NCBI GenBank assembly: GCA_963695375.1
Contig: OY968767.1
Coordinates: 1,240,001-1,304,000 of the forward strand
DNA from: JACCVL01 sp963695375
Lineage (GTDB): Bacteria > Actinomycetota > Actinomycetes > Propionibacteriales > Nocardioidaceae
Reading direction: 5' to 3'
Length of the DNA stretch: 64,000 bases
The notes under the pieces are model-generated. The model saw nothing but the letters and a program-made list of their open reading frames with translations, did not search any database and was not told the DNA's origin. Position numbers and translations under genes: made by a program. Positions within the stretch are counted from its first letter, which is position 1. Each line of letters opens with the position of its first letter. Below, piece by piece: positions 1-7,611 of this stretch.

Positions 1-727
1 GCTCGGCTACGACGCCGTCGAGGTGATGGTCGGCATCGGGGAGAGCAGTCAGGATCTCGACGCCGTGCTCGGGATGCGGGACGAGCACCAGGTCCCGGTC
101 GTCGCGGTGCACGCCCCGTGCCTGCTGATCACGCAGCGGGTGTGGGGCACCGATCCGTGGGAGAAGCTCGAACGCAGCGCGCAGATGGCGGCCGCGGTGG
201 GGGCGGACACCGTGGTCGTGCACCCGCCGTTCCGGTGGCAGCGGGACTACGCCCGGGGCTTCGTGGACGGCATCGCCGAGCTCGAGTCGCGCACCGGTCT
301 GACGTTCGCGGTCGAGAACATGTACCCCTGGCGGGCCCGCGGCCGACAGGTGCACGCGTACGCGCCGGGCTGGGACCCGGTCGAACACGAGTACGCCAAC
401 GTGACGCTGGACCTGTCGCACACGGCCACCGCGCACGTGGACCCGGTGGCGATGGCGAGGGCCCTCGGCAGCCGGCTGGCGCACGTGCACATGGCCGACG
501 GGACCGGGTCGGGCCGCGACGAGCACCTGGTGCCGGGGCGGGGCAGCCAGCCGTGTGCGTCGTTCTGCGAGCTGCTGGCAGCCGACGGGTTCTCCGGCCA
601 CGTGGTGGTCGAGATCAGCACCCGCCGGGCCGAGGACCGAGGTCAGCGGGAGACCGACCTCGCCGAGGCGTTGGCGTTCACCCGGCTGCACCTGGCCGCC
701 CGGCGGGTCGAGGGTGCCGCACCGTGA
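1..727 (+). CDS. Sugar phosphate isomerase/epimerase (TIM barrel), 5' truncated
   Basis: The open frame runs in from the left edge (first full codon at base 2, reading LGYDAVEVMV), so the N-terminus is missing and 241 residues remain. The segments VVHPPFRWQRDY, FAVENMYPW, VTLDLSHTA, HVHMADG and VVVEIST are the metal-ligand and barrel strands of the xylose isomerase-like family (AP_endonuc_2). This fold isomerises or epimerises sugars or inositols, or cleaves DNA; the exact substrate cannot be read here. The nearest downstream gene is proline dehydrogenase after 45 bp. From memory, a relative sits just before proC in mycobacteria. Confidence 0.85.
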   Translation, partial: LGYDAVEVMVGIGESSQDLDAVLGMRDEHQVPVVAVHAPCLLITQRVWGTDPWEKLERSAQMAAAVGADTVVVHPPFRWQRDYARGFVDGIAELESRTGLTFAVENMYPWRARGRQVHAYAPGWDPVEHEYANVTLDLSHTATAHVDPVAMARALGSRLAHVHMADGTGSGRDEHLVPGRGSQPCASFCELLAADGFSGHVVVEISTRRAEDRGQRETDLAEALAFTRLHLAARRVEGAAP

Positions 728-772
728 GCCGTAGAGTTCGACCCCGACGGTCGAGCGCAGGAGGGTGAACGG

Positions 773-1702
773 GTGCTGAGGAGGTCGCTGCTGGCCCTGT
801 CCCGCAGCAGCAGGGTCAAGCAGCTGGTCAGCACGATGCCGGTGTCGGGCGGCATCGTCGCCCGGTTCGTCGCCGGTGAGACGACCGAGCGCGCCGTGGC
901 CGCCACCGCCGCCCTCGCCGCTGACGACCTGCAGGTCACGCTCGACCACCTGGGCGAGGACACGCTCGACCGGGCGCAGGCCGAGGCGACCGTGGACGCC
1001 TACGTGGAGCTGCTGACCGAGCTGGCCGATGCGGGGCTCACTCCCGCTGCCGAGGTGTCGGTGAAGCTGTCCGCGGTCGGCCAGGCGCTCGGGGCCGAGG
1101 GCGCGGCGATGGCGCTCGACAACGCTCGGCGGATCTGCCTCGCCGCGCGCAATGCCGGCACGACCGTGACGCTGGACATGGAGGACCACACGACGACCGA
1201 CGCGACCCTTGACGTGCTGGCCTCGCTCCGGCAGGACTTCCCCGAGACCGGCGCGGTGCTCCAGTCCTACCTCCGGCGGACCGAGGCCGACTGCAAGGAC
1301 CTCGCCTACCCGGGGTCGCGGGTGCGGCTGTGCAAGGGGGCCTACAAGGAGCCGGAGTCGGTCGCGTACCAGTCCCGCGCCGAGGTCGACGCGTCGTACG
1401 TGCGCTGTCTCAAGGTGTTGATGAACGGGTCGGGTTACCCGATGGTCGCCAGCCACGACCCCCGGCTGATCCGCATCGCCGAGATGCTCGCCGGCCGGGC
1501 CGAGCGGGACGCCAGCAGCTACGAGTTCCAGATGCTGTACGGGATCCGGCCCGACGAGCAGAAACGGCTGGTGGCGATCGGCAAGACGATGCGGGTCTAC
1601 GTGCCGTACGGCGACGAGTGGTACGGCTACCTGATGCGGCGGCTTGCGGAACGACCGCAGAACCTCGCGTTCTTCGCCCGTTCGCTGGTGAGCAAGGGCT
1701 GA
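773..1702 (+). CDS. Proline dehydrogenase
   Basis: A 309-residue monofunctional PRODH. It oxidises proline to pyrroline-5-carboxylate with FAD and passes electrons to the quinone pool. Family segments visible are SVKLSAVG, DMEDHTTTD, VLQSYLRRTEAD, RLCKGAYKEP, VASHDPRLI, FQMLYGIR and the C-terminal YVPYGDEWYGYLMRRLAERP, which form the FAD-binding barrel and substrate pocket. The GTG start follows a GGAGGG ribosome site by 8-9 nt. No P5C dehydrogenase domain is fused and none is encoded nearby. proC, which runs the opposite chemistry, lies 2.2 kb downstream. The TetR gene begins 3 nt after the stop. Confidence 0.93.
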   Translation: MLRRSLLALSRSSRVKQLVSTMPVSGGIVARFVAGETTERAVAATAALAADDLQVTLDHLGEDTLDRAQAEATVDAYVELLTELADAGLTPAAEVSVKLSAVGQALGAEGAAMALDNARRICLAARNAGTTVTLDMEDHTTTDATLDVLASLRQDFPETGAVLQSYLRRTEADCKDLAYPGSRVRLCKGAYKEPESVAYQSRAEVDASYVRCLKVLMNGSGYPMVASHDPRLIRIAEMLAGRAERDASSYEFQMLYGIRPDEQKRLVAIGKTMRVYVPYGDEWYGYLMRRLAERPQNLAFFARSLVSKG

Positions 1703-1705
1703 TCC

Positions 1706-2314
1706 GTGGTCGCCGGGCGCGGGCCGGGACGCCGGCCGGGCACGCCCGACACCCGCGGCCAGATCCTGGCCGCGGCCCGGACCTCGTTCGCCGATCGGGG
1801 CTTCGAGCGGACCACGATGCGCGGCATCGCTGCCGCGGCGGGGGTCACGCCGGGCCTGGTGCATCACTTCTTCGGCGCCAAGGACGACCTCTTCCTCGAG
1901 GCGCTCGCGGTGCCGTTCGATCCGCGCCGCATTCTCAGGTCGGCGGCGACGGGACCGCCGGACGGTCTGGGCGAGCGACTCGCCGCCGCGTTCCTGCACG
2001 CCTGGGACGACGACGTCCAGCGCGAGCCGCTGCTCGCCTTCCTGCGCGCGGCCATGACCAGTCCGCCGGTGGCGGCGCTGGTCCGCAGTGGGATGCCGAG
2101 CATCGCGCTCGGCGAGCTCGGGGACTACGTCACCGCTCCCGACGCGACGCTGCGGGTGGAGCTGACGTTCGCGCAGCTGCTCGGGGTGGCGGTGCTGCGC
2201 TACCTGATCGGGACCGAGCCGGTGGCCTCGCTGCCGGCCGACGACCTGGCGCGACGGCTCGGCCCGGCGCTGCAGCACCACCTGCTCGGGGAGCCGGCCG
2301 GTCCCGGGTCTTGA
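1706..2314 (+). CDS. TetR/AcrR family transcriptional regulator
   Basis: A 202-residue repressor-type protein. The N-terminal helix-turn-helix is seen in TRGQILAAARTSFADRGFE followed by TTMRGIAAAAGVTPGLVHHFFG (about residues 12-58). The C-terminal part is the usual variable ligand-binding and dimer domain. It starts 3 nt after the proline dehydrogenase stop and is followed 33 nt later by a two-gene ABC exporter. A 20-bp imperfect palindrome over that exporter's start codon is the likely operator, so the simplest reading is a local drug- or metabolite-responsive repressor. The ligand is unknown. Confidence 0.9.
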   Translation: MVAGRGPGRRPGTPDTRGQILAAARTSFADRGFERTTMRGIAAAAGVTPGLVHHFFGAKDDLFLEALAVPFDPRRILRSAATGPPDGLGERLAAAFLHAWDDDVQREPLLAFLRAAMTSPPVAALVRSGMPSIALGELGDYVTAPDATLRVELTFAQLLGVAVLRYLIGTEPVASLPADDLARRLGPALQHHLLGEPAGPGS

Positions 2315-2337
2315 CCGCGGCCGGGGCCGGACCGCAA

Positions 2338-2357
2338 TATTGAACACATGGTCAATA
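2338..2357. promoter_or_regulatory. Probable TetR operator overlapping the ABC exporter start
   Basis: TATTGAACACATGGTCAATA is an imperfect palindrome with 6-bp perfect outer arms (TATTGA/TCAATA) and two more inner pairs; 16 of 20 positions are symmetric. It is AT-rich in a GC-rich setting and covers the ATG of the exporter gene. TetR-family operators for such exporters often have the form TATTGAC...GTCAATA. That the adjacent TetR protein binds here is inference. Confidence 0.65.
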
Positions 2358-3118
2358 GTGCGCGAGAGCCGACCACCACGGGGCCGAGTGTCCGGGTGCA
2401 CCGGCTGGAGGTGGTGCGGGGCGGTCGACGGGTGCTGCGGGACCTGAGCTTCGCCGTGCCGCCCGGCCAGGTCACCGGCCTGCTGGGGCCGTCCGGCGGG
2501 GGCAAGACCACGCTGATGCGGGCTCTGGTGGGGGTCCAGCGGGTGCGCAGCGGCAGCGTCGAGGTCCTCGGACTGCCGGCGGGGTCCCCCGCGCTGCGGG
2601 ACAAGGTCGGGTATGTCACCCAGGCGCCGAGCGTCTACGGCGACCTGACCGTGACCGAGAACCTCCGGTTCTTCGCCCGGGTGCTGCGCGCCCCCGACCG
2701 GCAGGTCACCGAGGTGCTGCACCAGGTCGACCTCGGCGACCGTGCATCGGCTCTGGTGGGCCGGTTGTCCGGTGGCCAGCGGTCCCGGGTCTCGCTCGCC
2801 GTGGCACTGCTCGGCAGCCCGGATCTGCTGGTGCTGGACGAGCCCACGGTCGGCCTCGACCCGGTGCTGCGGCGGGATCTGTGGGCGCTGTTCCACCGGC
2901 TCGCCGACGGCGGCACCACCCTGCTCGTGTCCAGCCATGTCATGGACGAGGCGACCCGGTGCGACCGGCTGCTGCTGCTGCGGGACGGTGAGCTCGTTGC
3001 CGACGACACCCCGGCAGCGCTGCTCGAGCGCACCGGCACCGACGACGTGGAGGCGGCCTTCCTCGCCGTGGTGGAACAGACCGCCGAGGGCGGGGAGTCC
3101 GAGGAGGTGAGGGCATGA
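2348..3118 (+). CDS. ABC transporter ATP-binding protein
   Basis: A 256-residue nucleotide-binding subunit of an ABC-2 exporter. Walker A is GPSGGGKTTL (about residues 50-59), the Q-loop region is GYVTQAPSVYGDLTVTENL, the signature is LSGGQ and Walker B is LLVLDEPTVGLDP, followed by the H-loop SSHVMDEA. It powers export by the membrane partner, whose ATG overlaps this gene's stop (ATGA). It resembles the DrrA/NatA branch that removes drugs or lipids; the substrate is unknown. Its start codon lies inside the proposed TetR operator, so repression could act on transcription and on access to the start. Confidence 0.92.
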   Translation: MVNSAREPTTTGPSVRVHRLEVVRGGRRVLRDLSFAVPPGQVTGLLGPSGGGKTTLMRALVGVQRVRSGSVEVLGLPAGSPALRDKVGYVTQAPSVYGDLTVTENLRFFARVLRAPDRQVTEVLHQVDLGDRASALVGRLSGGQRSRVSLAVALLGSPDLLVLDEPTVGLDPVLRRDLWALFHRLADGGTTLLVSSHVMDEATRCDRLLLLRDGELVADDTPAALLERTGTDDVEAAFLAVVEQTAEGGESEEVRA

Positions 3119-3852
3119 GCCCGCGCACGACGCTGGCCGTCGCCGGGCGGGTCTTGACCCAGCTGCGGCGGGACCACCGCACGATGGCGATGCTGATCGC
3201 CGTCCCGATGCTGCTGCTCACGCTGCTGTGGTGGATGTTCGATCGCGACGAGGCGGTGTTCGCCCGGTTCGGTCCGCCGCTGCTGGCGATGTTCCCGTTC
3301 ATCGTGATGTTCCTCGTCACCTCGGTCACCACCCTGCGGGAGCGGTCCTCCGGCACCCTCGAGCGGTTGCTGACGACGCCGATGGGCAAGGCGGACCTGC
3401 TGGTGGGCTACGCCCTCGCCTTCGGCGCGGTGGCCCTGGTGCAGGCCGGGCTGGCGGTGCTGCTCAGCGTCGGCCTGCTCGGGCTCGACGTCCGCGGCGA
3501 GGTGTGGGTGCTCGGTCTCGTGGCCGTGCTGGACGCCGTCCTGGGCTGTGCGCTCGGCCTGTTCGTGTCCGCGTTCGCCGAGACCGAGTTCCAGGCGGTG
3601 CAGTTCATGCCCGCGCTGGTGTTGCCGCAGGTCCTGCTGTGCGGCCTGTTCGTGCGGCGTGAGGCGCTGCCGGACACCTTGTCGCTGCTGTCGGACGCGC
3701 TGCCGCTGTCCTATGCCGTGGACGCCATGCAGCAGGTCCAGTCGGCGTCGTCGTGGACCGCCGAGCTCGTGCTGGACGTCGGCGTCATCGCCGCCTTCAC
3801 CCTGATCTCGCTCGCCGTCGGAGCTGCCACCTTGCGGCGCCGGACGGCGTAG
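3115..3852 (+). CDS. ABC-2 type transporter permease
   Basis: A 245-residue membrane subunit with about six hydrophobic segments, including AMLIAVPMLLLTLLWWMF, LLAMFPFIVMFLVTSVTT, YALAFGAVALVQAGLAVLL and the last one near VIAAFTLISLAVGAAT. The sequence TTLRERSSGTLERLLTTPM after the second segment is typical of ABC-2 permeases. It pairs with the upstream ATPase, with which it overlaps by 4 nt. The locus resembles drug-export pairs such as DrrAB, but nothing in the sequence fixes what is exported. A strong hairpin follows 23 bp after the stop. Confidence 0.9.
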   Translation: MSPRTTLAVAGRVLTQLRRDHRTMAMLIAVPMLLLTLLWWMFDRDEAVFARFGPPLLAMFPFIVMFLVTSVTTLRERSSGTLERLLTTPMGKADLLVGYALAFGAVALVQAGLAVLLSVGLLGLDVRGEVWVLGLVAVLDAVLGCALGLFVSAFAETEFQAVQFMPALVLPQVLLCGLFVRREALPDTLSLLSDALPLSYAVDAMQQVQSASSWTAELVLDVGVIAAFTLISLAVGAATLRRRTA

Positions 3853-3874
3853 GCCCGGCCGGCCGCTGGACGCG

Positions 3875-3900
3875 ACCGATCCGCGGCTGCGCGGATCGGT
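3875..3900 (+). terminator. Strong stem-loop after the ABC exporter
   Basis: A perfect 11-bp inverted repeat (ACCGATCCGCG / CGCGGATCGGT) with a 4-nt GCTG loop lies between the permease stop and proC. There is no T-run after it, which is common in high-GC actinobacteria, so termination is plausible but not proved. It separates the exporter unit from proC. Confidence 0.55.
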
Positions 3901-3950
3901 GAGAATGGGTCGGCCGGCGTCGCTGTCGGAGCCGGCCGGAGGAGGTCGTC

Positions 3951-4751
3951 ATGGGTGTGGTCGCGGTGCTCGGCGCCGGGGTGATGGGCGAGGCGCTGGT
4001 CTCGGGCCTGCTGCGAGCGGGCCGTCCGCCGGCCGACCTGCTGCTGACCGAGCGCCGGGCGGACCGGGCGGCCGAGCTGCGGGAGCGCTACGGGGTCGAC
4101 GTCGTCGGCACCGTCGATGCGGCTGCCAAGGCCGACACGGTGGCCATCGTGGTGAAGCCGCAGGACATGGGCGACCTGCTCGAGGAGCTGGCACCGCACC
4201 TGACCGCCGGCACTCTCGTCGTCTCGCTGGCGGCCGGCATCACCACCGCGTTCATCGAGGAGCGGCTGCCGGCGGGTATCCCGGTGGTCCGGGTGATGCC
4301 CAACACGCCGGCCCTCGTCGACGAGGGGATGGCGGCCATCTCCCGCGGCGCGCACTGCGACGAGGCACACCTGCGCGAGGCTGAGGAGCTGTTGTCCTCG
4401 GTCGGGCGGGTGCTGCGAGTGCCGGAGCAGCAGCAGGACGCGGTCACCGCCATCAGCGGCTCGGGGCCGGGCTATCTGTTCTTCGTGGTCGAGTCGATGA
4501 TCGAGGCGGGCGTGCATCTCGGACTGCCGCGGACCACCGCCAGCGAGCTGGTGGTCCAGACCGTCGTCGGCTCGGCCAAGCTGCTCCGCGAGACCGGTGA
4601 GCACCCGACCGTGCTGCGCGAGCAGGTGACCTCGCCCGGTGGCACCACAGCGGCGGCGGTCCGCGAGCTGGAGGACCACAAGGTGCGGGCCGCCTTCCTC
4701 ACCGCCATGGAAGCCGCCCGCGACCGATCTCGGGACCTGTCCGCCGGGTAG
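3951..4751 (+). CDS. proC: Pyrroline-5-carboxylate reductase
   Basis: A 266-residue enzyme for the last step of proline synthesis, NAD(P)H-dependent reduction of P5C to proline in the cytoplasm. The Rossmann motif VLGAGVMGEAL is at the N-terminus, VVKPQDM and VRVMPNTPALV are in the middle, and the family signature is spread over SGSGPGYLFFVVESM and the LLRETGEHPTVLREQVTSPG segment, which closes the active site at the dimer interface. Length is normal. The ATG has a strong GGAGGAGGT ribosome site 4 nt upstream. In mycobacteria proC also precedes the small DNA-binding protein and bS22 genes found further on. Confidence 0.95.
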   Translation: MGVVAVLGAGVMGEALVSGLLRAGRPPADLLLTERRADRAAELRERYGVDVVGTVDAAAKADTVAIVVKPQDMGDLLEELAPHLTAGTLVVSLAAGITTAFIEERLPAGIPVVRVMPNTPALVDEGMAAISRGAHCDEAHLREAEELLSSVGRVLRVPEQQQDAVTAISGSGPGYLFFVVESMIEAGVHLGLPRTTASELVVQTVVGSAKLLRETGEHPTVLREQVTSPGGTTAAAVRELEDHKVRAAFLTAMEAARDRSRDLSAG

Positions 4752-4761
4752 GGTCCCGGTC

Positions 4762-5958
4762 ATGTCCGGGTGCGTGGCCTGCACGGTCTACGACGACGGC
4801 ATGACCGCGTACGACTTCGGTGTCGGGCACCCGATGGCGCCGGCGCGCATCGAGCTGACCATGATGCTGGCCCGTGCCCTGGGCGTGGTGGGCGCTCTCG
4901 ACGGGCCGGAGCCGCTGCCCGAGGTCGGCACCCCGCCGGCGGACGATGCGGTGCTGGGTCTCGTGCACGGAGCCGCGTACGTCGAGGCGGTCCGGCGGGT
5001 GAGCGGGCAGCCGGGTCGCACCGACCTGACGCACGGGCTCGGCACGCCCGACAACCCGGTCTTCCCCGGCATGCACGAGGCCTCGGCGCGGGTGGTGGCC
5101 GCGACGGTCGAGTCGGCCCGGCGGGTCTGGGCCGGTGAGCAGCTGCACGCCGCCAGCGTGTGCGGCGGACTGCACCACGCGATGCCGGACTCCGCCAGCG
5201 GCTTCTGCGTCTACAACGACGTCGCGGTGGCGATCGCCTGGCTGCTGGACCAGGGCGCCGAGCGGGTGGCTTACGTCGACGTCGACGTGCACCACGGGGA
5301 CGGTGTGCAGCACGTGTTCTACGACGACCCGCGGGTGCTCACGGTGAGCATCCACGAGTCGCCGCAGACGCTGTTTCCCGGGACCGGCCTGCCCACGGAG
5401 ATCGGTGCGCCGGGAGCCGAGGGCAGCGCCGTCAACGTCGCGCTGCCTCCGGGCACGGACGACGCGGGTTGGCTGCGGGCCTTCCACGCCGTGGTGCCCG
5501 CCGCGCTCCGCGCCTTTCGGCCTCAGGTCCTGGTCACCCAGCACGGCTGCGACACGCACATGACCGACCCGCTGGCGCACCTGATGCTGAGCATCGACGG
5601 CCAACGGGCTTCGTACCTTGCGTTGCACGACCTCGCGCACGAGCTCTGCGGCGGCCGCTGGCTGGCGACGGGGGGTGGCGGCTACTCGATCGCCGACGTG
5701 GTCCCGCGCGCGTGGACGCACCTGCTGGCCATCGTCGCCGGGCGGCCCCTGGATCCCGGCACAGCGGTTCCCGAGCCGTGGCGCCGGCACGTGGCCGAGC
5801 ACGTCGGCGGGCGGGCGCCGACCCGGATGACCGACGGCTACGACGCCGACTACCGGGACTGGGAGGAGGGGTACGACCCCGGCAGCTGGCTGGACCGCTC
5901 GATCAACGCCACCCGGACAGCCGCCTTCCCCGCGCTGGGTCTGGACCCCCTGCCCTGA
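4762..5958 (+). CDS. acuC: AcuC-type class I histone deacetylase-like amidohydrolase
   Basis: A 398-residue zinc hydrolase of the HDAC/AcuC/AphA family, which removes acetyl groups from lysines (for example of acetyl-CoA synthetase) or from small amines. Visible landmarks are YDFGVGHPMAP at the N-terminus, GGLHHAM with the catalytic histidine pair, YVDVDVHHGDGVQ with the metal-binding Asp and His, FPGTG, VTQHGCDTHMTDPL and GGGGYS near the C-terminus, so all active-site parts are present. The ATG 10 nt after proC is chosen because it gives the normal family length; an internal ATG 39 nt later is possible. Longer frames upstream lie inside proC and were ignored. Confidence 0.9.
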   Translation: MSGCVACTVYDDGMTAYDFGVGHPMAPARIELTMMLARALGVVGALDGPEPLPEVGTPPADDAVLGLVHGAAYVEAVRRVSGQPGRTDLTHGLGTPDNPVFPGMHEASARVVAATVESARRVWAGEQLHAASVCGGLHHAMPDSASGFCVYNDVAVAIAWLLDQGAERVAYVDVDVHHGDGVQHVFYDDPRVLTVSIHESPQTLFPGTGLPTEIGAPGAEGSAVNVALPPGTDDAGWLRAFHAVVPAALRAFRPQVLVTQHGCDTHMTDPLAHLMLSIDGQRASYLALHDLAHELCGGRWLATGGGGYSIADVVPRAWTHLLAIVAGRPLDPGTAVPEPWRRHVAEHVGGRAPTRMTDGYDADYRDWEEGYDPGSWLDRSINATRTAAFPALGLDPLP

Positions 5959-6164
5959 CCTGCTCCGATGCCGGGTCGGGACCGGTTCGAAGCCGCGCGC
6001 GGGGGGTCTACGGGACCTCAGCCGATCGGTCAGTCCTGCCTCCCACCTGCGGTTTTCTCCCCTTTCCCACGCGCACCAGCAGGCACTACCCTCCCGACAA
6101 GCACGTACGCCAGGTCTTCGGTGGGGAAGCCGAAGAGCGTCCCGTGCAGGAAGTGCGGTGCGCC

Positions 6165-6377
6165 ATGGCTCCCAACACGCCGGGGGACGCGAGCCTCTCC
6201 GATGCTCGGTTCCTCACCGTCGCCGAGGTGGCGACCCGGATGCGGGTCTCCAAGATGACGGTCTATCGGCTGGTCCACTCCGGCGAGCTGGAGGCGGTCC
6301 GGGTCGGCCGGTCGTTCCGGGTCCCCGAGCCGGCCGTCGACGACTACCTGCGCAAGTCGTACTTCCAGGCCGGCTGA
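6165..6377 (+). CDS. bdtA: Small helix-turn-helix DNA-binding protein, BdtA-like
   Basis: A 70-residue protein that is almost entirely one excisionase/MerR-like winged helix: FLTVAEVATRMRVSKMTVY is the helix-turn-helix and GELEAVRVGRSFRVPE the wing. This family is conserved next to proC and bS22 across actinobacteria; the Streptomyces member BdtA is a target of the developmental regulator BldD, and mycobacteria have Rv0500A at the same spot (from memory). Its DNA targets are not known to me. The ATG is preceded by an AGGAAG site 11 nt upstream, a little far. The 206 bp before it show no clear promoter. Confidence 0.85.
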   Translation: MAPNTPGDASLSDARFLTVAEVATRMRVSKMTVYRLVHSGELEAVRVGRSFRVPEPAVDDYLRKSYFQAG

Positions 6378-6474
6378 CGCGGGACCCGGCGAGAGCCGGT
6401 CCGGTGCGCCGCTAGGCTGACGCGGTCGTCGCATCGCCTTCGCGGCGATCCTGTCCGCTCTCGAGAGGTACACC

Positions 6475-6576
6475 GTGGGTTCTGTCATCAAGAAGCGTCG
6501 CAAGCGGATGGCGAAGAAGAAGCACCGCAAGCTGCTGAAGAAGACCCGCGTTCAGCGTCGCCGCGCCGGCAAGTGA
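6475..6576 (+). CDS. Small ribosomal protein bS22 (AURKAIP1/COX24 domain)
   Basis: A 33-residue, extremely basic peptide read from a GTG: MGSVIKKRRKRMAKKKHRKL then LKKTRVQRRRAGK. It closely matches the 33-aa protein found bound in the small subunit of mycobacterial ribosomes near the decoding centre and named bS22; mitochondrial relatives are AURKAIP1 and COX24. A GAGAGG ribosome site lies 5 nt before the GTG. A TAGGCT hexamer at 6413-6418 could be its -10 box, but no -35 is evident. It is followed 3 nt later by the SDR gene, as in mycobacteria (Rv0500B then galE2, from memory). Confidence 0.92.
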   Translation: MGSVIKKRRKRMAKKKHRKLLKKTRVQRRRAGK

Positions 6577-6579
6577 CCC

Positions 6580-7611
6580 ATGGGCCGGGTGGTGCTGGTC
6601 ACCGGCGTCGCCGGCCAGCTCGGGTCTGAGGCGGCTCGACGGCTGTCCGCCGACCCCGCCGTCGACAAGGTGGTCGGCGTCGACGTGCTCCCGCCGAGGG
6701 GGGACATCAGCGGGGTTCGGTTCGTCCGCGCCGACATCCGCAATCCGGTGATCGCCAAGGTGCTGGCGGTCGAGGACGTCGACACCGTGGTGCACATGAG
6801 CGTGCTGGCGGCTCCGGGGCGTGCCGGTGGCCGGAGCTCGATGAAGGAGGCCAACGTCATCGGCACCATGCAGCTGCTGGCGGCCTGCCAGCGCGCTCCC
6901 GGAATCCGGCGGCTGGTGCTCAAGTCCTCCACCACCGTCTACGGCGCCTCCCCGCGGGACCCCGCCATCTTCACCGAGGACACCGAGCCGAAGCGGCTGC
7001 CGCGGTCCGGCTATGCCAAAGACTGCTCGGAGGTGGAGGGCTACGTCCGGGGGTTCGCCCGCCGTCGCGGCGACGTGGCGATCACGGTGCTGCGCTGCGC
7101 CAACATCCTCGGCGGCGGACTCGAGACGCCGTTCGGGCAGTATCTGCGGCTGCCGGTGGTGCCGACCGTCCTGGGCTTCGACCCGCGGCTGCAGCTGCTG
7201 CATCCGGACGACGCCCTGCAGGTGCTGCAGCAGGCTGCGATCGGCGACCGGCCTGGCACTTTCAACGTCGCCGGTGCCGGGGTGCTGACGTTGGCGCAGG
7301 TCGTCCGCCGGCTCGGCCGCGCCGTCGTCCGGGTCCCGTCGATCAGCGTCGGGGCCGTCGGTCAGGCAGTGCGCCGCACGGCCGGGCTGGACGTCACCGC
7401 CGACCAGCTGGACTTCCTGACGTACGGTCGCGTCGTGGACACGACCGCGCTGCGGGAGCGGTTCGGCTACTCGCCACGCTGGAGCACGGCGCAGACGCTC
7501 GCGCAGTTCGGCGACGACGTCGGCACCGGACCGATCGACCACACCCGGCTGCGCCGCGTCGAGGAGGCGCTGGTCGCAGGACTGTCCGCCCGTGGAGCCG
7601 ACCGTGGCTGA
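6580..7611 (+). CDS. NAD-dependent epimerase/dehydratase family protein (extended SDR)
   Basis: A 343-residue Rossmann protein. The nucleotide-binding motif VTGVAGQLGSEAAR is at the N-terminus, and DTVVHMSVLAAP, KSSTTVYGA and LRCANILGGG match extended SDR proteins such as GalE. In the usual catalytic place the sequence reads SGYAKDCSEVEGY, where the residue four after the Tyr is Cys rather than Lys, so the canonical YxxxK is not obvious and the protein may bind NAD without normal SDR catalysis. It overlaps or abuts the acyltransferase gene that follows. Homologues next to bS22 are usually labelled galE2 in mycobacteria, but a UDP-galactose role is not shown here. Confidence 0.85.
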   Translation: MGRVVLVTGVAGQLGSEAARRLSADPAVDKVVGVDVLPPRGDISGVRFVRADIRNPVIAKVLAVEDVDTVVHMSVLAAPGRAGGRSSMKEANVIGTMQLLAACQRAPGIRRLVLKSSTTVYGASPRDPAIFTEDTEPKRLPRSGYAKDCSEVEGYVRGFARRRGDVAITVLRCANILGGGLETPFGQYLRLPVVPTVLGFDPRLQLLHPDDALQVLQQAAIGDRPGTFNVAGAGVLTLAQVVRRLGRAVVRVPSISVGAVGQAVRRTAGLDVTADQLDFLTYGRVVDTTALRERFGYSPRWSTAQTLAQFGDDVGTGPIDHTRLRRVEEALVAGLSARGADRG

